Shown: positions 25,081-33,570, numbered from the stretch's first letter. The stretch is DNA of 50,973 nt from SIG440 sp045580025 (GCA_045580025.1 JAZNNB010000024.1:1-50973); one strand, 5' to 3'. A program made the numbers and translations. Notes: a model not told the origin generated them from the sequence alone.

Positions 25081-25636
25081 TGTGAAATATCAATGGGGAA
25101 GCGCGCCAATAAAAAGGGACAGCACAGAATATATAATTCTTCATCACAGGGCAGGTACGGGGGATGTACTGAGCATACACAAAGGGCATCTCAAAAACGG
25201 CTGGTGCGGGATTGGTTATCATTTTTATGTAAGAAAAGACGGCACAGTATACCGTGGCCGTCCTATTGCTACAGCGGGTGCACATTGTACGGGATATAAT
25301 AGCAAAAGCCTCGGCGTGTGCTTTGAGGGTAATTTTGAAACTGAAGAAGTTATGCCGATAAAACAGAAAAATGCGGGCAAACAGCTTATATCAAATCTTT
25401 TGAGCCTTTATCCTAATGCTATTGTTAAACGGCATAAGGATTTTTCAAATACCGCCTGCCCCGGAAAAAACTTTCCCTTTGATGAAATCAAGAAAGGAGA
25501 ATGCGATATGACAGTTGAAGAAGCGGTAGAAATCATTCAGGCAAAAGCGGGAATTGAAGACGGGACGGTTGAATTTTTGCTTTGCTACAAATACGGCGAA
25601 GAGCTTGTCTTAAAACTTGCCGAGGCTATGGCATAA
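25067..25636 (+). CDS. N-acetylmuramoyl-L-alanine amidase (endolysin)
   Basis: 189 residues. Amidase_2/PGRP fold: IILHHRAG with a zinc His (H26 or H27), GIGYHFYVRKDG, YRGRP, GAHCTGYN, and RHKDFSNTACPGKNFP providing the second His and the Cys ligand. The C-terminal 40 residues (TVEEAVEIIQAKAGIEDGTVEFLLCYKYGEELVLKLAEAM) form a small helical module seen in other clostridial lysins. No signal peptide, so it depends on the holin. GGAGG upstream. It is the last gene of the element. Confidence 0.93.
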   Translation: MKIVDVKYQWGSAPIKRDSTEYIILHHRAGTGDVLSIHKGHLKNGWCGIGYHFYVRKDGTVYRGRPIATAGAHCTGYNSKSLGVCFEGNFETEEVMPIKQKNAGKQLISNLLSLYPNAIVKRHKDFSNTACPGKNFPFDEIKKGECDMTVEEAVEIIQAKAGIEDGTVEFLLCYKYGEELVLKLAEAMA

Positions 25637-25660
25637 CCTTTTGAGATTTCCCTATATTCA

Positions 25661-25689
25661 TTGACAGAAAATTTCTGGTATTGTATAAT
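25661..25689 (+). promoter_or_regulatory. Consensus sigma-A promoter of recD2
   Basis: TTGACA (25661-25666), 17-base spacer, TATAAT (25684-25689), a perfect match. It uncouples recD2 from the phage operon. Confidence 0.9.
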
Positions 25690-25727
25690 GAATGAAAGAA
25701 ATTTTCTGAGTGAAAGGGGCTGCCTGG

Positions 25728-27920
25728 ATGGAAAAGTTTGAGGGAATGGTTGAGGGGATTATATACGAAAACCAGTCAAACGGCTATACAGTTTGTGATG
25801 CATCGTCTGGCGGACACCTTTATACGCTGACAGGATATATGCCAGGAATGACTGAGGGCGAGAAAATCATTGCTATGGGGGAATGGAAAAATCACCCCGA
25901 ATATGGTCAGCAGTTCAGCGTAAGCTCATTTGAAAGGGTTATGCCCAAAACCGAGAATGAAATTGAACTTTATCTTGGTTCAGGGATACTTCCCCACGTG
26001 GGAAGAAGCACCGCCAGAAAAATGGTGGAGCTTTTTGGTGCGGATGACCTCAAGGTGATTGAAAATGAGCCCGAGAGGCTCACCGAAATAAAGGGAATTT
26101 CAAAGGCAAAGGCAGAGGAAATCCACAAGCGTTATGTTGAACAAATCGGCATCAAAAATATCGTTGTTTTCTTTCAAAAGTTCGGTGTGTCTCCAAACCT
26201 TGCGGTGAAAGCTTATCGCACATTTGGTCAGGGGGTTGTGAGCATTGCAAGCGAAAATCCGTTTGCTCTCAGTGGCATTGACGGGTTCACTTTTAAAATA
26301 TGTGACCGAATCCGTGAAGAAATGAAGCTTCCTCCAACCTTTGAGCCAAGAATTTGTGCAGGGGTGGTGAGCACACTTTTAAATGGTGCATATTTAAGCG
26401 GTCATACCTATCTTCCAAAAGGTCAGCTTGTGGCACAGACCAAGGCGGTGCTTGAAATTGATGCCACGGCTGTTGAGGATGCTATTTCAAAGCTCTCACT
26501 TGAGGGCACGCTCAAAATAATAAGCTATGAAGAATTTGATGCGGTCTATCTTGATGTGTTTTATGATGCTGAAAAAGGCGTCGCAAAAAGGCTAAAGGAA
26601 ATGAGCTCCATTATCTTTGAAATCAACGGACGTGAGATGGAAGAAAAAATTGAAAAGGCAGAGCATGAGCTGGAGATGGTGCTTGCCCCCGAGCAAAAGG
26701 ATGCGGTTTTCACCGCCTTCGAAAACTCGGCCATGGTAATTACGGGGGGACCTGGAACAGGAAAAACCACCATAATAAAAGCGATTATAAACATAATGAA
26801 GCATCAGGGTAAAAAGGTGATGCTTGCAGCCCCAACGGGACGTGCTGCAAAAAGAATGTCCGAGCTTTCGGGAGTAGAGGCAAAAACCATCCACCGACTT
26901 CTTGAAAATCTGCCCTCCGAGGGCGGACGTGTGTGCTTTGCGAGAAATGAGAAAAACAAGCTTGATTGCGATGCGGTGATTGTTGACGAAATGTCGATGG
27001 TTGACATTCTTCTTATGCATAGTTTGCTTCTTGCGCTTCCTGTGGGGGCAAGGCTTATAATGGTGGGTGACTGTGACCAGCTTCCAGCAGTTGGTGCGGG
27101 GAATGTTCTTCGTGATATTATTGACAGCGAGTGCCTTGCTTGTGTGAAGCTTACCGAGATTTTCAGGCAGGCGAAACAAAGTATGATAGTGGTAAATGCC
27201 CACCGTATAAACAGCGGACAGATGCCTTATACAAATAGCCCTGAGGACGATTTCTTTTTGGTGAAATGTAATGATGCAGAGGCTATCTGTGAGATAATCG
27301 CAGACCTTTGCGAAAGAAGAATTCCAAACACCTATGGCGCCAATAAAGTTTCTGACATTCAGGTGCTGACGCCTACACGAAAAACTGCAATAGGTGTCCA
27401 AAGCCTCAATGAAATTTTGCAAAGACGCCTAAACCCCAAAAGAGACAGAATAAGCGAAAAGACGGTGGGAGGATGCACATTCCGTATTGGCGACAAGGTT
27501 ATGCAGAACAAGAATAATTATAACCTTAGTTGGACAAGGCTTTCAGACGGCGAAAAGGGCGAGGGAATCTTCAACGGTGACGTGGGCTTTGTGTCGGACA
27601 TAAATGTTCCAAGACAGACAATGTCGGTGGTTTTTGATGACAAAAAGGTAGTATATGACTTTTTGGATTTGACCGAAATTGAGCTTGCCTATGCTCTCAC
27701 TGTTCACAAAAGTCAGGGCAGTGAATTTGACGTGGTGATAATGCCCATTTTTGATACCCACAGACTTTTAACCACAAGAAATCTTTTGTATACAGCGGTG
27801 ACTCGTGCTAAAAAATTGGTTGTTTTGGTGGGCAAGGAGGAAATTCTTTCACAGTTTGTGAAGAATGATAATGTCCAGATGAGATATTCGGGACTTCGTG
27901 AAAAACTTATAATAAGGTAA
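25728..27920 (+). CDS. recD2: ATP-dependent 5'-3' DNA helicase RecD2
   Basis: 730 residues from ATG 25728. A longer frame begins at GTG 25710. OB-like N-terminal region (GMVEGIIYENQSNGYTV), helix-hairpin-helix repeats (LPHVGRSTARKMVELFG, LTEIKGISKAKAEEI), then SF1B helicase motifs: Walker A GGPGTGKTT (about 339), APTGRAAKRM, Walker B VIVDEMSM, GDCDQLPAVGAG, and at the C-terminus AYALTVHKSQGSEFDVVI and YTAVTRAKK. RecD2 acts in DNA repair and replication-fork maintenance independently of RecBC. It has its own promoter and terminator and is unrelated to the element upstream. Confidence 0.96.
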   Translation: MEKFEGMVEGIIYENQSNGYTVCDASSGGHLYTLTGYMPGMTEGEKIIAMGEWKNHPEYGQQFSVSSFERVMPKTENEIELYLGSGILPHVGRSTARKMVELFGADDLKVIENEPERLTEIKGISKAKAEEIHKRYVEQIGIKNIVVFFQKFGVSPNLAVKAYRTFGQGVVSIASENPFALSGIDGFTFKICDRIREEMKLPPTFEPRICAGVVSTLLNGAYLSGHTYLPKGQLVAQTKAVLEIDATAVEDAISKLSLEGTLKIISYEEFDAVYLDVFYDAEKGVAKRLKEMSSIIFEINGREMEEKIEKAEHELEMVLAPEQKDAVFTAFENSAMVITGGPGTGKTTIIKAIINIMKHQGKKVMLAAPTGRAAKRMSELSGVEAKTIHRLLENLPSEGGRVCFARNEKNKLDCDAVIVDEMSMVDILLMHSLLLALPVGARLIMVGDCDQLPAVGAGNVLRDIIDSECLACVKLTEIFRQAKQSMIVVNAHRINSGQMPYTNSPEDDFFLVKCNDAEAICEIIADLCERRIPNTYGANKVSDIQVLTPTRKTAIGVQSLNEILQRRLNPKRDRISEKTVGGCTFRIGDKVMQNKNNYNLSWTRLSDGEKGEGIFNGDVGFVSDINVPRQTMSVVFDDKKVVYDFLDLTEIELAYALTVHKSQGSEFDVVIMPIFDTHRLLTTRNLLYTAVTRAKKLVVLVGKEEILSQFVKNDNVQMRYSGLREKLIIR

Positions 27921-27925
27921 AAAAT

Positions 27926-27958
27926 AAGCACGCCAACCGAAAAGGTTGGCGTGCTTTT
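27926..27958 (+). terminator. Intrinsic terminator of recD2
   Basis: AAGCACGCCAACC (27926-27938) pairs with GGTTGGCGTGCTT (27944-27956), followed by a short T-run. Strong 13-base stem. Confidence 0.88.
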
Positions 27959-28014
27959 GCGTGGTCGCGCAAAAAGAAATTGGAAAATTTCAGAAAAAAA
28001 GCTTTATTTTGGAG

Positions 28015-28179
28015 AAAAAAAGTGCACGACCAGAGCCGTGCACGAAAAATGCAGGACTCATTGTTGCTAAACAATCTTCAATAATGCCGAAACAGTCACT
28101 AAAAAAGCGAGCCTGCATTTTTACCAAAAGTAAAAATACTGACAGTTTCAGCGAATATTAAATTGAAAATTGTTTAGCT
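28015..28179 (-). ncRNA. Candidate free-standing structured RNA, about 165 nt
   Basis: Minus-strand transcript predicted between a sigma-A promoter (28185-28213) and a textbook terminator (stem GTGCACG/CGTGCAC at 28022-28043, seven U at 28015-28021). No credible frame is present. Pairings seen: P1, 17 base pairs, 28178-28162 with 28082-28066 (one G-U); P2, 28152-28145 with 28093-28086, then 28143-28140 with 28098-28095; P3 hairpin, 28137-28130 with 28124-28117. A segment inside P1 (28122-28112) is exactly complementary over 11 bases to 28055-28045, outside P1. That would form a pseudoknot and compete with P3. Possibly a divergent 6S-like or other regulatory RNA. I do not recognise the family. 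Confidence 0.65.
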
Positions 28180-28184
28180 CGTTT

Positions 28185-28213
28185 AATATAGCACATCTTC
28201 TGGAAAAAGTCAA
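28185..28213 (-). promoter_or_regulatory. Promoter of the candidate ncRNA
   Basis: On the minus strand: TTGACT (28213-28208), 17-base spacer, TATATT (28190-28185). Confidence 0.75.
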
Positions 28214-28241
28214 TAGAAAAGATGTAAAAAATTGTAAAATT

Positions 28242-28676
28242 TTACAGATAGTCCTGAACGTGCTGTCTCAGTCTTTCTTCAAGGTTTATAATTCTTTTTG
28301 CCAAATCCTTTGCTTCTTCCGATGCTGACTCATATTGGTTGAGGTATCGGCTCAGGGACTTTATGCCCATATCACAGCCGTCGGTTATAACGCTTGCAAT
28401 CTTTTTGTCCGAGTCTTCCATAGCAATAACCATATTTATTTTCATCCATGACATACCCTTTGCCACGATGTTTGGTTCTTTGCCCTCTTCACCGCATTCG
28501 TCAAGATATTTGTGGGATTCACTGCCAAGTGCCTGATGCTCTTCCTTTGATTCGATGAGGATTTGCTTGAATTTTTCGTCCGAAACCTTGTCCAAAACCT
28601 CATCGATTGAGCAGACGCCCATTTTCAGACCTGCATTACATTGTTTCAAAAGTTCTATTGTGTCGTGATTTATCAT
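28242..28676 (-). CDS. Ferritin-like four-helix protein (DUF2383-like)
   Basis: 144 residues, almost entirely helical. TIELLKQCNAGLKMGVCSIDEVL starts the first helix. Later helices contain EEHQALGSESHKYLDECGEEG and MSWMKINMVIAMEDSDKKIASVITDGCDMGIKSLSRYLNQY. Glu/His pairs at helix positions could bind metal, but I cannot confirm a full di-iron site. Close relatives in Clostridia are usually labelled hypothetical or DUF2383-like. GGAAGG lies before the ATG. It is transcribed divergently from eno and is followed by the ncRNA promoter. Confidence 0.7.
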   Translation of the reverse strand: MINHDTIELLKQCNAGLKMGVCSIDEVLDKVSDEKFKQILIESKEEHQALGSESHKYLDECGEEGKEPNIVAKGMSWMKINMVIAMEDSDKKIASVITDGCDMGIKSLSRYLNQYESASEEAKDLAKRIINLEERLRQHVQDYL

Positions 28677-28794
28677 ATTTTCCTTCCTTTCTGTGTTTTG
28701 TTAACGGTATTTTACCCAAAATCTAAAAAAATATATATTTTTTTGTCTTTTAGGAAATACTGAGGAAAATAACTTTTTTCAGGAGGAATTTTTT

Positions 28795-30108
28795 ATGAAG
28801 GATTATATTTCTATTGAGGGGATTTGCGCCAGAGAAATACTTGACTCAAGAGGAAACCCCACACTTGAGGCGGAGGTCTATACCGAGGGTGGATTTGTGG
28901 GACGTGCTGCTGTTCCCTCGGGTGCATCCACGGGGGCGTTTGAGGCATACGAGCTTCGTGACGGTGACAGCGAAAGGTATATGGGTCAGGGCGTCCTTAA
29001 AGCTGTCAAAAATGTGAATGAGGAAATTGCTGACGCACTTTTGGGGTGCAATGTTCTTGATCAGATTCACATTGACAAAACCCTGATAGCCCTTGATGGA
29101 ACAAAAAACAAATCACGGCTTGGTGCAAATGCCTGCCTTGCGGTGTCACTTGCCTCGGCAAAAGCTGCGGCATCAGCCCTTGGACAAAGCCTTTACAGCT
29201 ATATAGGCGGAGTGAACGCAAGGGTTTTGCCAGTTCCTATGATGAATATAATAAACGGCGGCAAGCACGCAGACAATTCCATCAGCTGTCAGGAGTTTAT
29301 GATTATGCCCGTTGGGGCAAAGTCGTTCCGTGAGGCACTAAGGTGGTGCGCAGAGGTCTTTCATACCTTGAAAAAAATTCTTAAAGAAAAAGGTTATTCC
29401 ACAGCTGTGGGTGACGAGGGTGGTTTTGCACCAAACCTTGAAAATGACGAAGAGGCAGTGAAAATAATTGTGGAGGCGGTTGAAAGGGCGGGATTTAAGA
29501 CCTATGATGATTTTATGATTGCTCTTGACCCTGCATCCACCGAAATGTATGAGGAGGCAAAAAAGAGAGGAGAAGACGGAAAATATTATCTGTGGAAGAC
29601 CGACAGGCTTCTTACCCGCGAGGAAATGGTGGAAATGTGGGCTGACTGGTCGGTAAAATATCCAATAATTTCTATAGAAGACGGTATGGCAGAGGAAGAT
29701 TGGGAGGGCTGGGATATGCTCACCCGAAGACTTGGCGAAAAGGTACAGCTTGTGGGTGATGACCTTTTTGTTACCAACAGTGAACGCCTCAAAAAAGGTA
29801 TCAGCCTTTCTGTTGCAAACTCAATTCTCATAAAGGTCAACCAGATAGGAACTCTCACAGAAACAATAGAAGCAATCGAGCTTGCAAATCGGGCGAGGTA
29901 TACGGCGGTAACTTCACACCGAAGCGGCGAGACGGAGGATACCACTATTGCAGACATTGCAGTCGCAATGAATTCGGGACAGATAAAAACGGGTGCCCCC
30001 TCGCGCACAGACAGAACGGCAAAATACAACAGACTCCTCAGAATAGAAGAAGAGTTGGGTGAAAGTGCAATTTATCTTGGAAAAGACGCATATTTCAACC
30101 TGAAATAA
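28795..30108 (+). CDS. eno: Enolase
   Basis: 437 residues. Converts 2-phosphoglycerate to phosphoenolpyruvate; Mg-dependent, cytosolic. Visible: ILDSRGNPTLEAEV, SGASTGAFEA, the INGGKHADN loop, GDEGGFAPNL with the catalytic Glu, metal ligands in ALDPASTEMY, SIEDGMAEEDW and VGDDLFVTN, the catalytic Lys in ILIKVNQIGTLTE, and the signature SHRSGETEDTTIAD. AGGAGG lies 9 bases before the ATG. It is monocistronic with its own terminator at 30115. All catalytic residues are intact. Confidence 0.98.
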   Translation: MKDYISIEGICAREILDSRGNPTLEAEVYTEGGFVGRAAVPSGASTGAFEAYELRDGDSERYMGQGVLKAVKNVNEEIADALLGCNVLDQIHIDKTLIALDGTKNKSRLGANACLAVSLASAKAAASALGQSLYSYIGGVNARVLPVPMMNIINGGKHADNSISCQEFMIMPVGAKSFREALRWCAEVFHTLKKILKEKGYSTAVGDEGGFAPNLENDEEAVKIIVEAVERAGFKTYDDFMIALDPASTEMYEEAKKRGEDGKYYLWKTDRLLTREEMVEMWADWSVKYPIISIEDGMAEEDWEGWDMLTRRLGEKVQLVGDDLFVTNSERLKKGISLSVANSILIKVNQIGTLTETIEAIELANRARYTAVTSHRSGETEDTTIADIAVAMNSGQIKTGAPSRTDRTAKYNRLLRIEEELGESAIYLGKDAYFNLK

Positions 30109-30114
30109 AAAGGT

Positions 30115-30149
30115 AGCCCCCCAAGGCAAAAGCTTTGGGGGGCTTTCTT
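30115..30149 (+). terminator. Intrinsic terminator of eno
   Basis: AGCCCCCCAA (30115-30124) pairs with TTGGGGGGCT (30135-30144), followed by TTCTTT. Confidence 0.9.
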
Positions 30150-30191
30150 TGTGTTAAAATATTTTTACAAAAATTTCCATTTCTATGGCGT

Positions 30192-30225
30192 TTCGACAAT
30201 TATCTCAGCAAGGGCTTTGTATAAT
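30192..30225 (+). promoter_or_regulatory. spoIIE promoter with Spo0A box
   Basis: A perfect 0A box TTCGACA (30192-30198), then TATAAT (30220-30225). TCGACA read as a -35 is 21 bases from the -10, the unusual spacing known for the Spo0A-activated sigma-A promoter of B. subtilis spoIIE. Confidence 0.8.
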
Positions 30226-30269
30226 GAGGGAAAACAGAGGCAAGAGGGAGTTACAAAGGAGGAAGAAAA

Positions 30270-32624
30270 ATGGCGGAATTGGAAATTTCAAGGTATAATG
30301 TACCGAAAAATGAGAAAATAACAAGACCGAAAAATAAAAGAATTTTTTCGAAAAGGGATTGGCTCGTGAGAGCTTTGGGTTTTTTTCTGGCTATGGCGGT
30401 GCCGTATGGAGAAATGGCACCTTTTGGAATTTCGTTTCTTGCTCAGGAACGAAAACTGTCTTTTAAAACTGTGGTGTCCTTAATTGCCGTGAGCCTTGGA
30501 AGTGCGACAGTATGTGACCGATTAAACTTTGTCAAATATGTGGGCGCAGGGATTATTTATATGGCGGTTTTGTTTGTGCTTGAAAACGGTGTGGCACTGA
30601 AGTCTTTGACAGCCGCAATAGCAGGTGGGTGTGCAATTATCCTTTCTGGGCTTGTGACAATCTTCTGGGAGGGCTTCAGTTTCTCGGGATTTTTTGGACT
30701 TCTTTTCGAAGCTTTGGTTGCTATGCTGGGGGCTTTGGCGTTTGAAAAAAGCTCCAGCCTTGTGAGAAGCAAGGAGCTGGCTTTGGAAAAAATCGGAACA
30801 GAAGAAAAACTTAGCATTGGGATTGTGATTGGGATAGCGATACTAAGCCTTAAGGAAATTTATATCGGCACAAATTTTTCAGTTATGAATTCTGTTGCAG
30901 CAGGGATTTTGCTGGTTATTTCCGCAAGCTGTGGAATGGGATATTCAACAGGCGCAGGCGTTGTGCTTGGGATTATTTGCGGGATAGGCAGTGATTATTT
31001 TTTGCCCATACTTGGTGCATTTTGTTTTTGTGGATTTCTTGCTGGGCTTTTTTCAAGGTTTGGCAAGGGGGGAACTATTGCCGGGGTTATCCTTGCCAAC
31101 GCTGTTTTGGTGGTTTATACGGACGGGGCGATGGAGTCTATGCTCACCATTTATGAAATTATGGCGGCGGCTGTTGCCTTTTCGTTTGTGAAACCAAAAG
31201 CACTTGCTCTTGTGGAGGAGACTGTTTGCCTTGATGCGGAAGAAAGAGCAGGAATAAGAAAGATAAAGGAAAACCTCAGGGCAAGGCTTCATTCTATTGC
31301 TACGTCTTTAGAGGCGATGGCAAAGACTTTGGAAAGGCTTTCGGACAAATCAAACGAAGAAAATACTGAGGATGTTGCAACTTTTTTTGATGCTGCGGCA
31401 GACAAGGTTTGCAAAAAATGCAGAAAAAGCGGAATCTGCTGGGGAAAGGATTTTGATTTTACCTATCGGTCACTTTTTCGGCTTATGGAGACAATGGACG
31501 AAAAAGGTATCCTCAATCCGTCGGATGCAGAGCCGCTTTTCAAAACCCGATGCATAGACCTCCCTCGGCTTGTGGAGGAGCTTAATCACCAGCTAAATAT
31601 TCATCAGGTGAAGCGTGTGTGGCAGAATAAGCTGAAAGAAAGCAGAAAAATCGTGGGCGAACAGCTTTTTGGAGTGTCCGATATAATCGGCAGCCTTTCG
31701 GATGAAATAGAAAGTGATATACGGTTTGACGATATTTCCGAACGTGAAATAAAGCAAAAACTCTCTGAAAATGGTATAAAGGTGAAGAAGGTAGAAACCT
31801 TCAGGGAACAGCAGGGCAGATACAAGGTAGACCTTACCATAAAGCGTGACAGATTTCAAAGTGACGAGATTGATGAAACAAAAAAGGTAATGAAAAATAT
31901 TTTTAGGGGTGATATCTTGGTGGAAGAAAGGTTTTCCGATGATGAAAGATATATGAGACTCTCGGTGTGTGAGGCTGAAAGATACAAGGTGGAAACGGAT
32001 TTTGCACTTAAAGCTGCATCTGAAGAAAATGGTGACAATTACAGATTTTCACACATAAGCGGCGGGAAGTATGTGATTGCCTTAAGCGACGGAATGGGAA
32101 CAGGCAGCCGTGCCGCCCGTGAAAGTCAAGCTATGCTTGAGCTTTTGGACAGCTTTTTGAGAGCAGGTTTTGATACACAGACAGCGGTTAAGTTCATAAA
32201 TTCTGTTATGCTGCTTAAATCTGACGAGGAAGCTTTTGTGACTATTGATATCTGCATAATTGACCTTTATACAGGGGAGGCGGAGTTCATAAAGACTGGG
32301 GCAGAACCCAGCTTTATAATGCAAAAGGGCGGTGTGAATACTGTGAAAGCAGCATCACTTCCTGTGGGGGTTATTGCGGAAATGGAGGCGGAGAGGACCT
32401 TTAAAACTATGGCTGACGGAGATGTGATAGTTATGGTAACTGACGGAGTAGAGACAAGGGAAGAGGGCAGTATGTGGGTCAGTGAATTCTTGGAGGAGGC
32501 AAGGAGAAGTGGTGAAGAGAAAAATCTTGCCGATAAAATTTTGTCAAAAGCAATAGAAAATCAAAACGGAAAAATAACAGATGATATGACGGTGCTTTCA
32601 GTGAGGCTTCGGGAGGTAAGTTAA
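30270..32624 (+). CDS. spoIIE: Stage II sporulation protein E (SpoIIE phosphatase)
   Basis: 784 residues. PP2C-type serine phosphatase that dephosphorylates SpoIIAA to activate sigma-F in the forespore, and takes part in polar septation with FtsZ. Region I holds about ten membrane helices (about 30-310). Region II is a long helical segment with a Cys-containing patch (VCKKCRKSGICWG). Region III is the phosphatase (about 590-784), with ALSDGMGTGSRAA, AFVTIDICIIDLYTGEAEFIKTGAEP and VMVTDGVETRE supplying the metal-binding Asp residues. AAGGAGG precedes the ATG. The promoter carries a Spo0A box. It marks the organism as a spore former. Confidence 0.96.
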   Translation: MAELEISRYNVPKNEKITRPKNKRIFSKRDWLVRALGFFLAMAVPYGEMAPFGISFLAQERKLSFKTVVSLIAVSLGSATVCDRLNFVKYVGAGIIYMAVLFVLENGVALKSLTAAIAGGCAIILSGLVTIFWEGFSFSGFFGLLFEALVAMLGALAFEKSSSLVRSKELALEKIGTEEKLSIGIVIGIAILSLKEIYIGTNFSVMNSVAAGILLVISASCGMGYSTGAGVVLGIICGIGSDYFLPILGAFCFCGFLAGLFSRFGKGGTIAGVILANAVLVVYTDGAMESMLTIYEIMAAAVAFSFVKPKALALVEETVCLDAEERAGIRKIKENLRARLHSIATSLEAMAKTLERLSDKSNEENTEDVATFFDAAADKVCKKCRKSGICWGKDFDFTYRSLFRLMETMDEKGILNPSDAEPLFKTRCIDLPRLVEELNHQLNIHQVKRVWQNKLKESRKIVGEQLFGVSDIIGSLSDEIESDIRFDDISEREIKQKLSENGIKVKKVETFREQQGRYKVDLTIKRDRFQSDEIDETKKVMKNIFRGDILVEERFSDDERYMRLSVCEAERYKVETDFALKAASEENGDNYRFSHISGGKYVIALSDGMGTGSRAARESQAMLELLDSFLRAGFDTQTAVKFINSVMLLKSDEEAFVTIDICIIDLYTGEAEFIKTGAEPSFIMQKGGVNTVKAASLPVGVIAEMEAERTFKTMADGDVIVMVTDGVETREEGSMWVSEFLEEARRSGEEKNLADKILSKAIENQNGKITDDMTVLSVRLREVS

Positions 32625-32674
32625 GAAAACAGAGAATTTTATACGGGCATTTTGGAACAATAATAAAAGTACTC

Positions 32675-32703
32675 TTGAAAAAAAATCAAAAGTGTGCTAC
32701 CAT
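32675..32703 (+). promoter_or_regulatory. Probable promoter of the membrane protein-bioY pair
   Basis: TTGAAA (32675-32680), 17-base spacer, TACCAT (32698-32703), 30 bases before the next ATG. Confidence 0.5.
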
Positions 32704-32733
32704 ATGTTTTAAATAAATGGGAGGGGAAAAGAA

Positions 32734-33570
32734 ATGTCTGTTCCAAAATGGGCAAATGCAAAACAATACAAAGAACATATAAAAACACACAAAGGACCAT
32801 TTGTGGTTTATGTGCTTTTGCGCGGGTTTGTTATTTTGTCTATGATCATATCCTGTATCAGAGGAAATTATGAAAACCTTTTCTTTTGCGCGCTTTCTCT
32901 TGTTCTATTTTTGCTTCCGGCTTTTTTTGAAAAGAATTTCGGAATTGACCTTCCCAACATTCTTGAAATTGTTATTTTGCTGTTCATATTTGCTTCCGTA
33001 ATTTTGGGTGAGATGGGCAGTTATTATACAAAAGTGCCATTTTGGGATACTCTTCTTCATACGGTGAACGGATTTTTGTGCGCCGCAATCGGCTTTGGTC
33101 TCAGTGACATACTGAACAGAAATGACAACATAAAATTCAAAATGTCCCCTGTGTTTTTGGCTGTGGTTGCATTTTGTTTTTCTATGACAATCGGTGTGCT
33201 TTGGGAATTTTTTGAATTTTTATGTGACTTTATTGTGAAAACAGATATGCAAAAGGACGCGGTTGTGAACACCATAGTTTCTACTGCTCTTGGTGAAAGC
33301 ACAAAAGAACCAAAAGTTATAGAAAATATAAAAACTGTGTCGGTAAATGGCATAGATTTTGGAATAGACGGATATCTTGATATTGGTCTTTTTGACACAA
33401 TGAAAGATTTGCTGGTGAATTTTATAGGTGCTGCAGTTTTCAGTATTATAGGCTTTGTTTATGTGAAAAGCCGTGGGAAAAGCAAGCTTGCCAAACACTT
33501 TATTCCAACCGTTATTACACCGATTGATGCGAAAGAAAAAAGCTATGAAGATGAAAATAAGAGAAATTAA
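32734..33570 (+). CDS. Multi-pass membrane protein, DUF2238/YjdF-like
   Basis: 278 residues with about six hydrophobic segments (near 27-43, 48-64, 72-88, 105-122, 141-160, 228-246). SYYTKVPFWDTLLHTVNGFLCAAIGFGL, the acidic/aromatic GVLWEFFEFLCDF and DTMKDLLVNFIGAAVF are the conserved DUF2238-type blocks. The DTLLH and WEFFEF patches could bind metal or lipid, but no function is established. Grouped with bioY: the genes overlap by 20 bases. Confidence 0.75.
   Translation: MSVPKWANAKQYKEHIKTHKGPFVVYVLLRGFVILSMIISCIRGNYENLFFCALSLVLFLLPAFFEKNFGIDLPNILEIVILLFIFASVILGEMGSYYTKVPFWDTLLHTVNGFLCAAIGFGLSDILNRNDNIKFKMSPVFLAVVAFCFSMTIGVLWEFFEFLCDFIVKTDMQKDAVVNTIVSTALGESTKEPKVIENIKTVSVNGIDFGIDGYLDIGLFDTMKDLLVNFIGAAVFSIIGFVYVKSRGKSKLAKHFIPTVITPIDAKEKSYEDENKRN

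Larger units (their letters stand above)
9503..25636. mobile_element. Compact siphovirus-like prophage or domesticated particle (PBSX/GTA-like)
   Basis: About 16.1 kb with 25 genes: repressor (minus) and 24 plus-strand genes in the order Cro-like, zinc protein, sigma-like regulator, TerS, TerL, portal, scaffold, capsid, connectors, tail, fibres, holin, amidase. The complete set of particle and lysis modules is present and uninterrupted. Integrase, excisionase, replication, recombination, DNA methylase and cargo genes are all absent. It lies between the cyclophilin terminator and the recD2 promoter, with no tRNA and no direct repeats that I could find at the borders. Base composition and codon style match the flanking genes, suggesting long residence. 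An old defective prophage, a PBSX-like killer particle and a gene-transfer agent are the possible readings. Confidence 0.85.

Noticed and set aside
9440..25728. Prophage attachment sites at the borders of the phage cluster
   Set aside because: Comparison by eye of the two flanks showed no shared direct repeat, no tRNA gene and no integrase. A computed comparison with an empty site would be needed.
27946..28161. Plus-strand open frame of 71 codons after recD2
   Set aside because: It begins inside the recD2 terminator, has no ribosome site and lies antisense to the ncRNA with its paired structure.
28015..28179. tmRNA, RNase P RNA or SRP RNA
   Set aside because: The length and layout do not fit: no tRNA-like ends or tag frame, too short for RNase P, and no SRP Alu or GGAA tetraloop helix that I can see. 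6S RNA remains possible but could not be confirmed.
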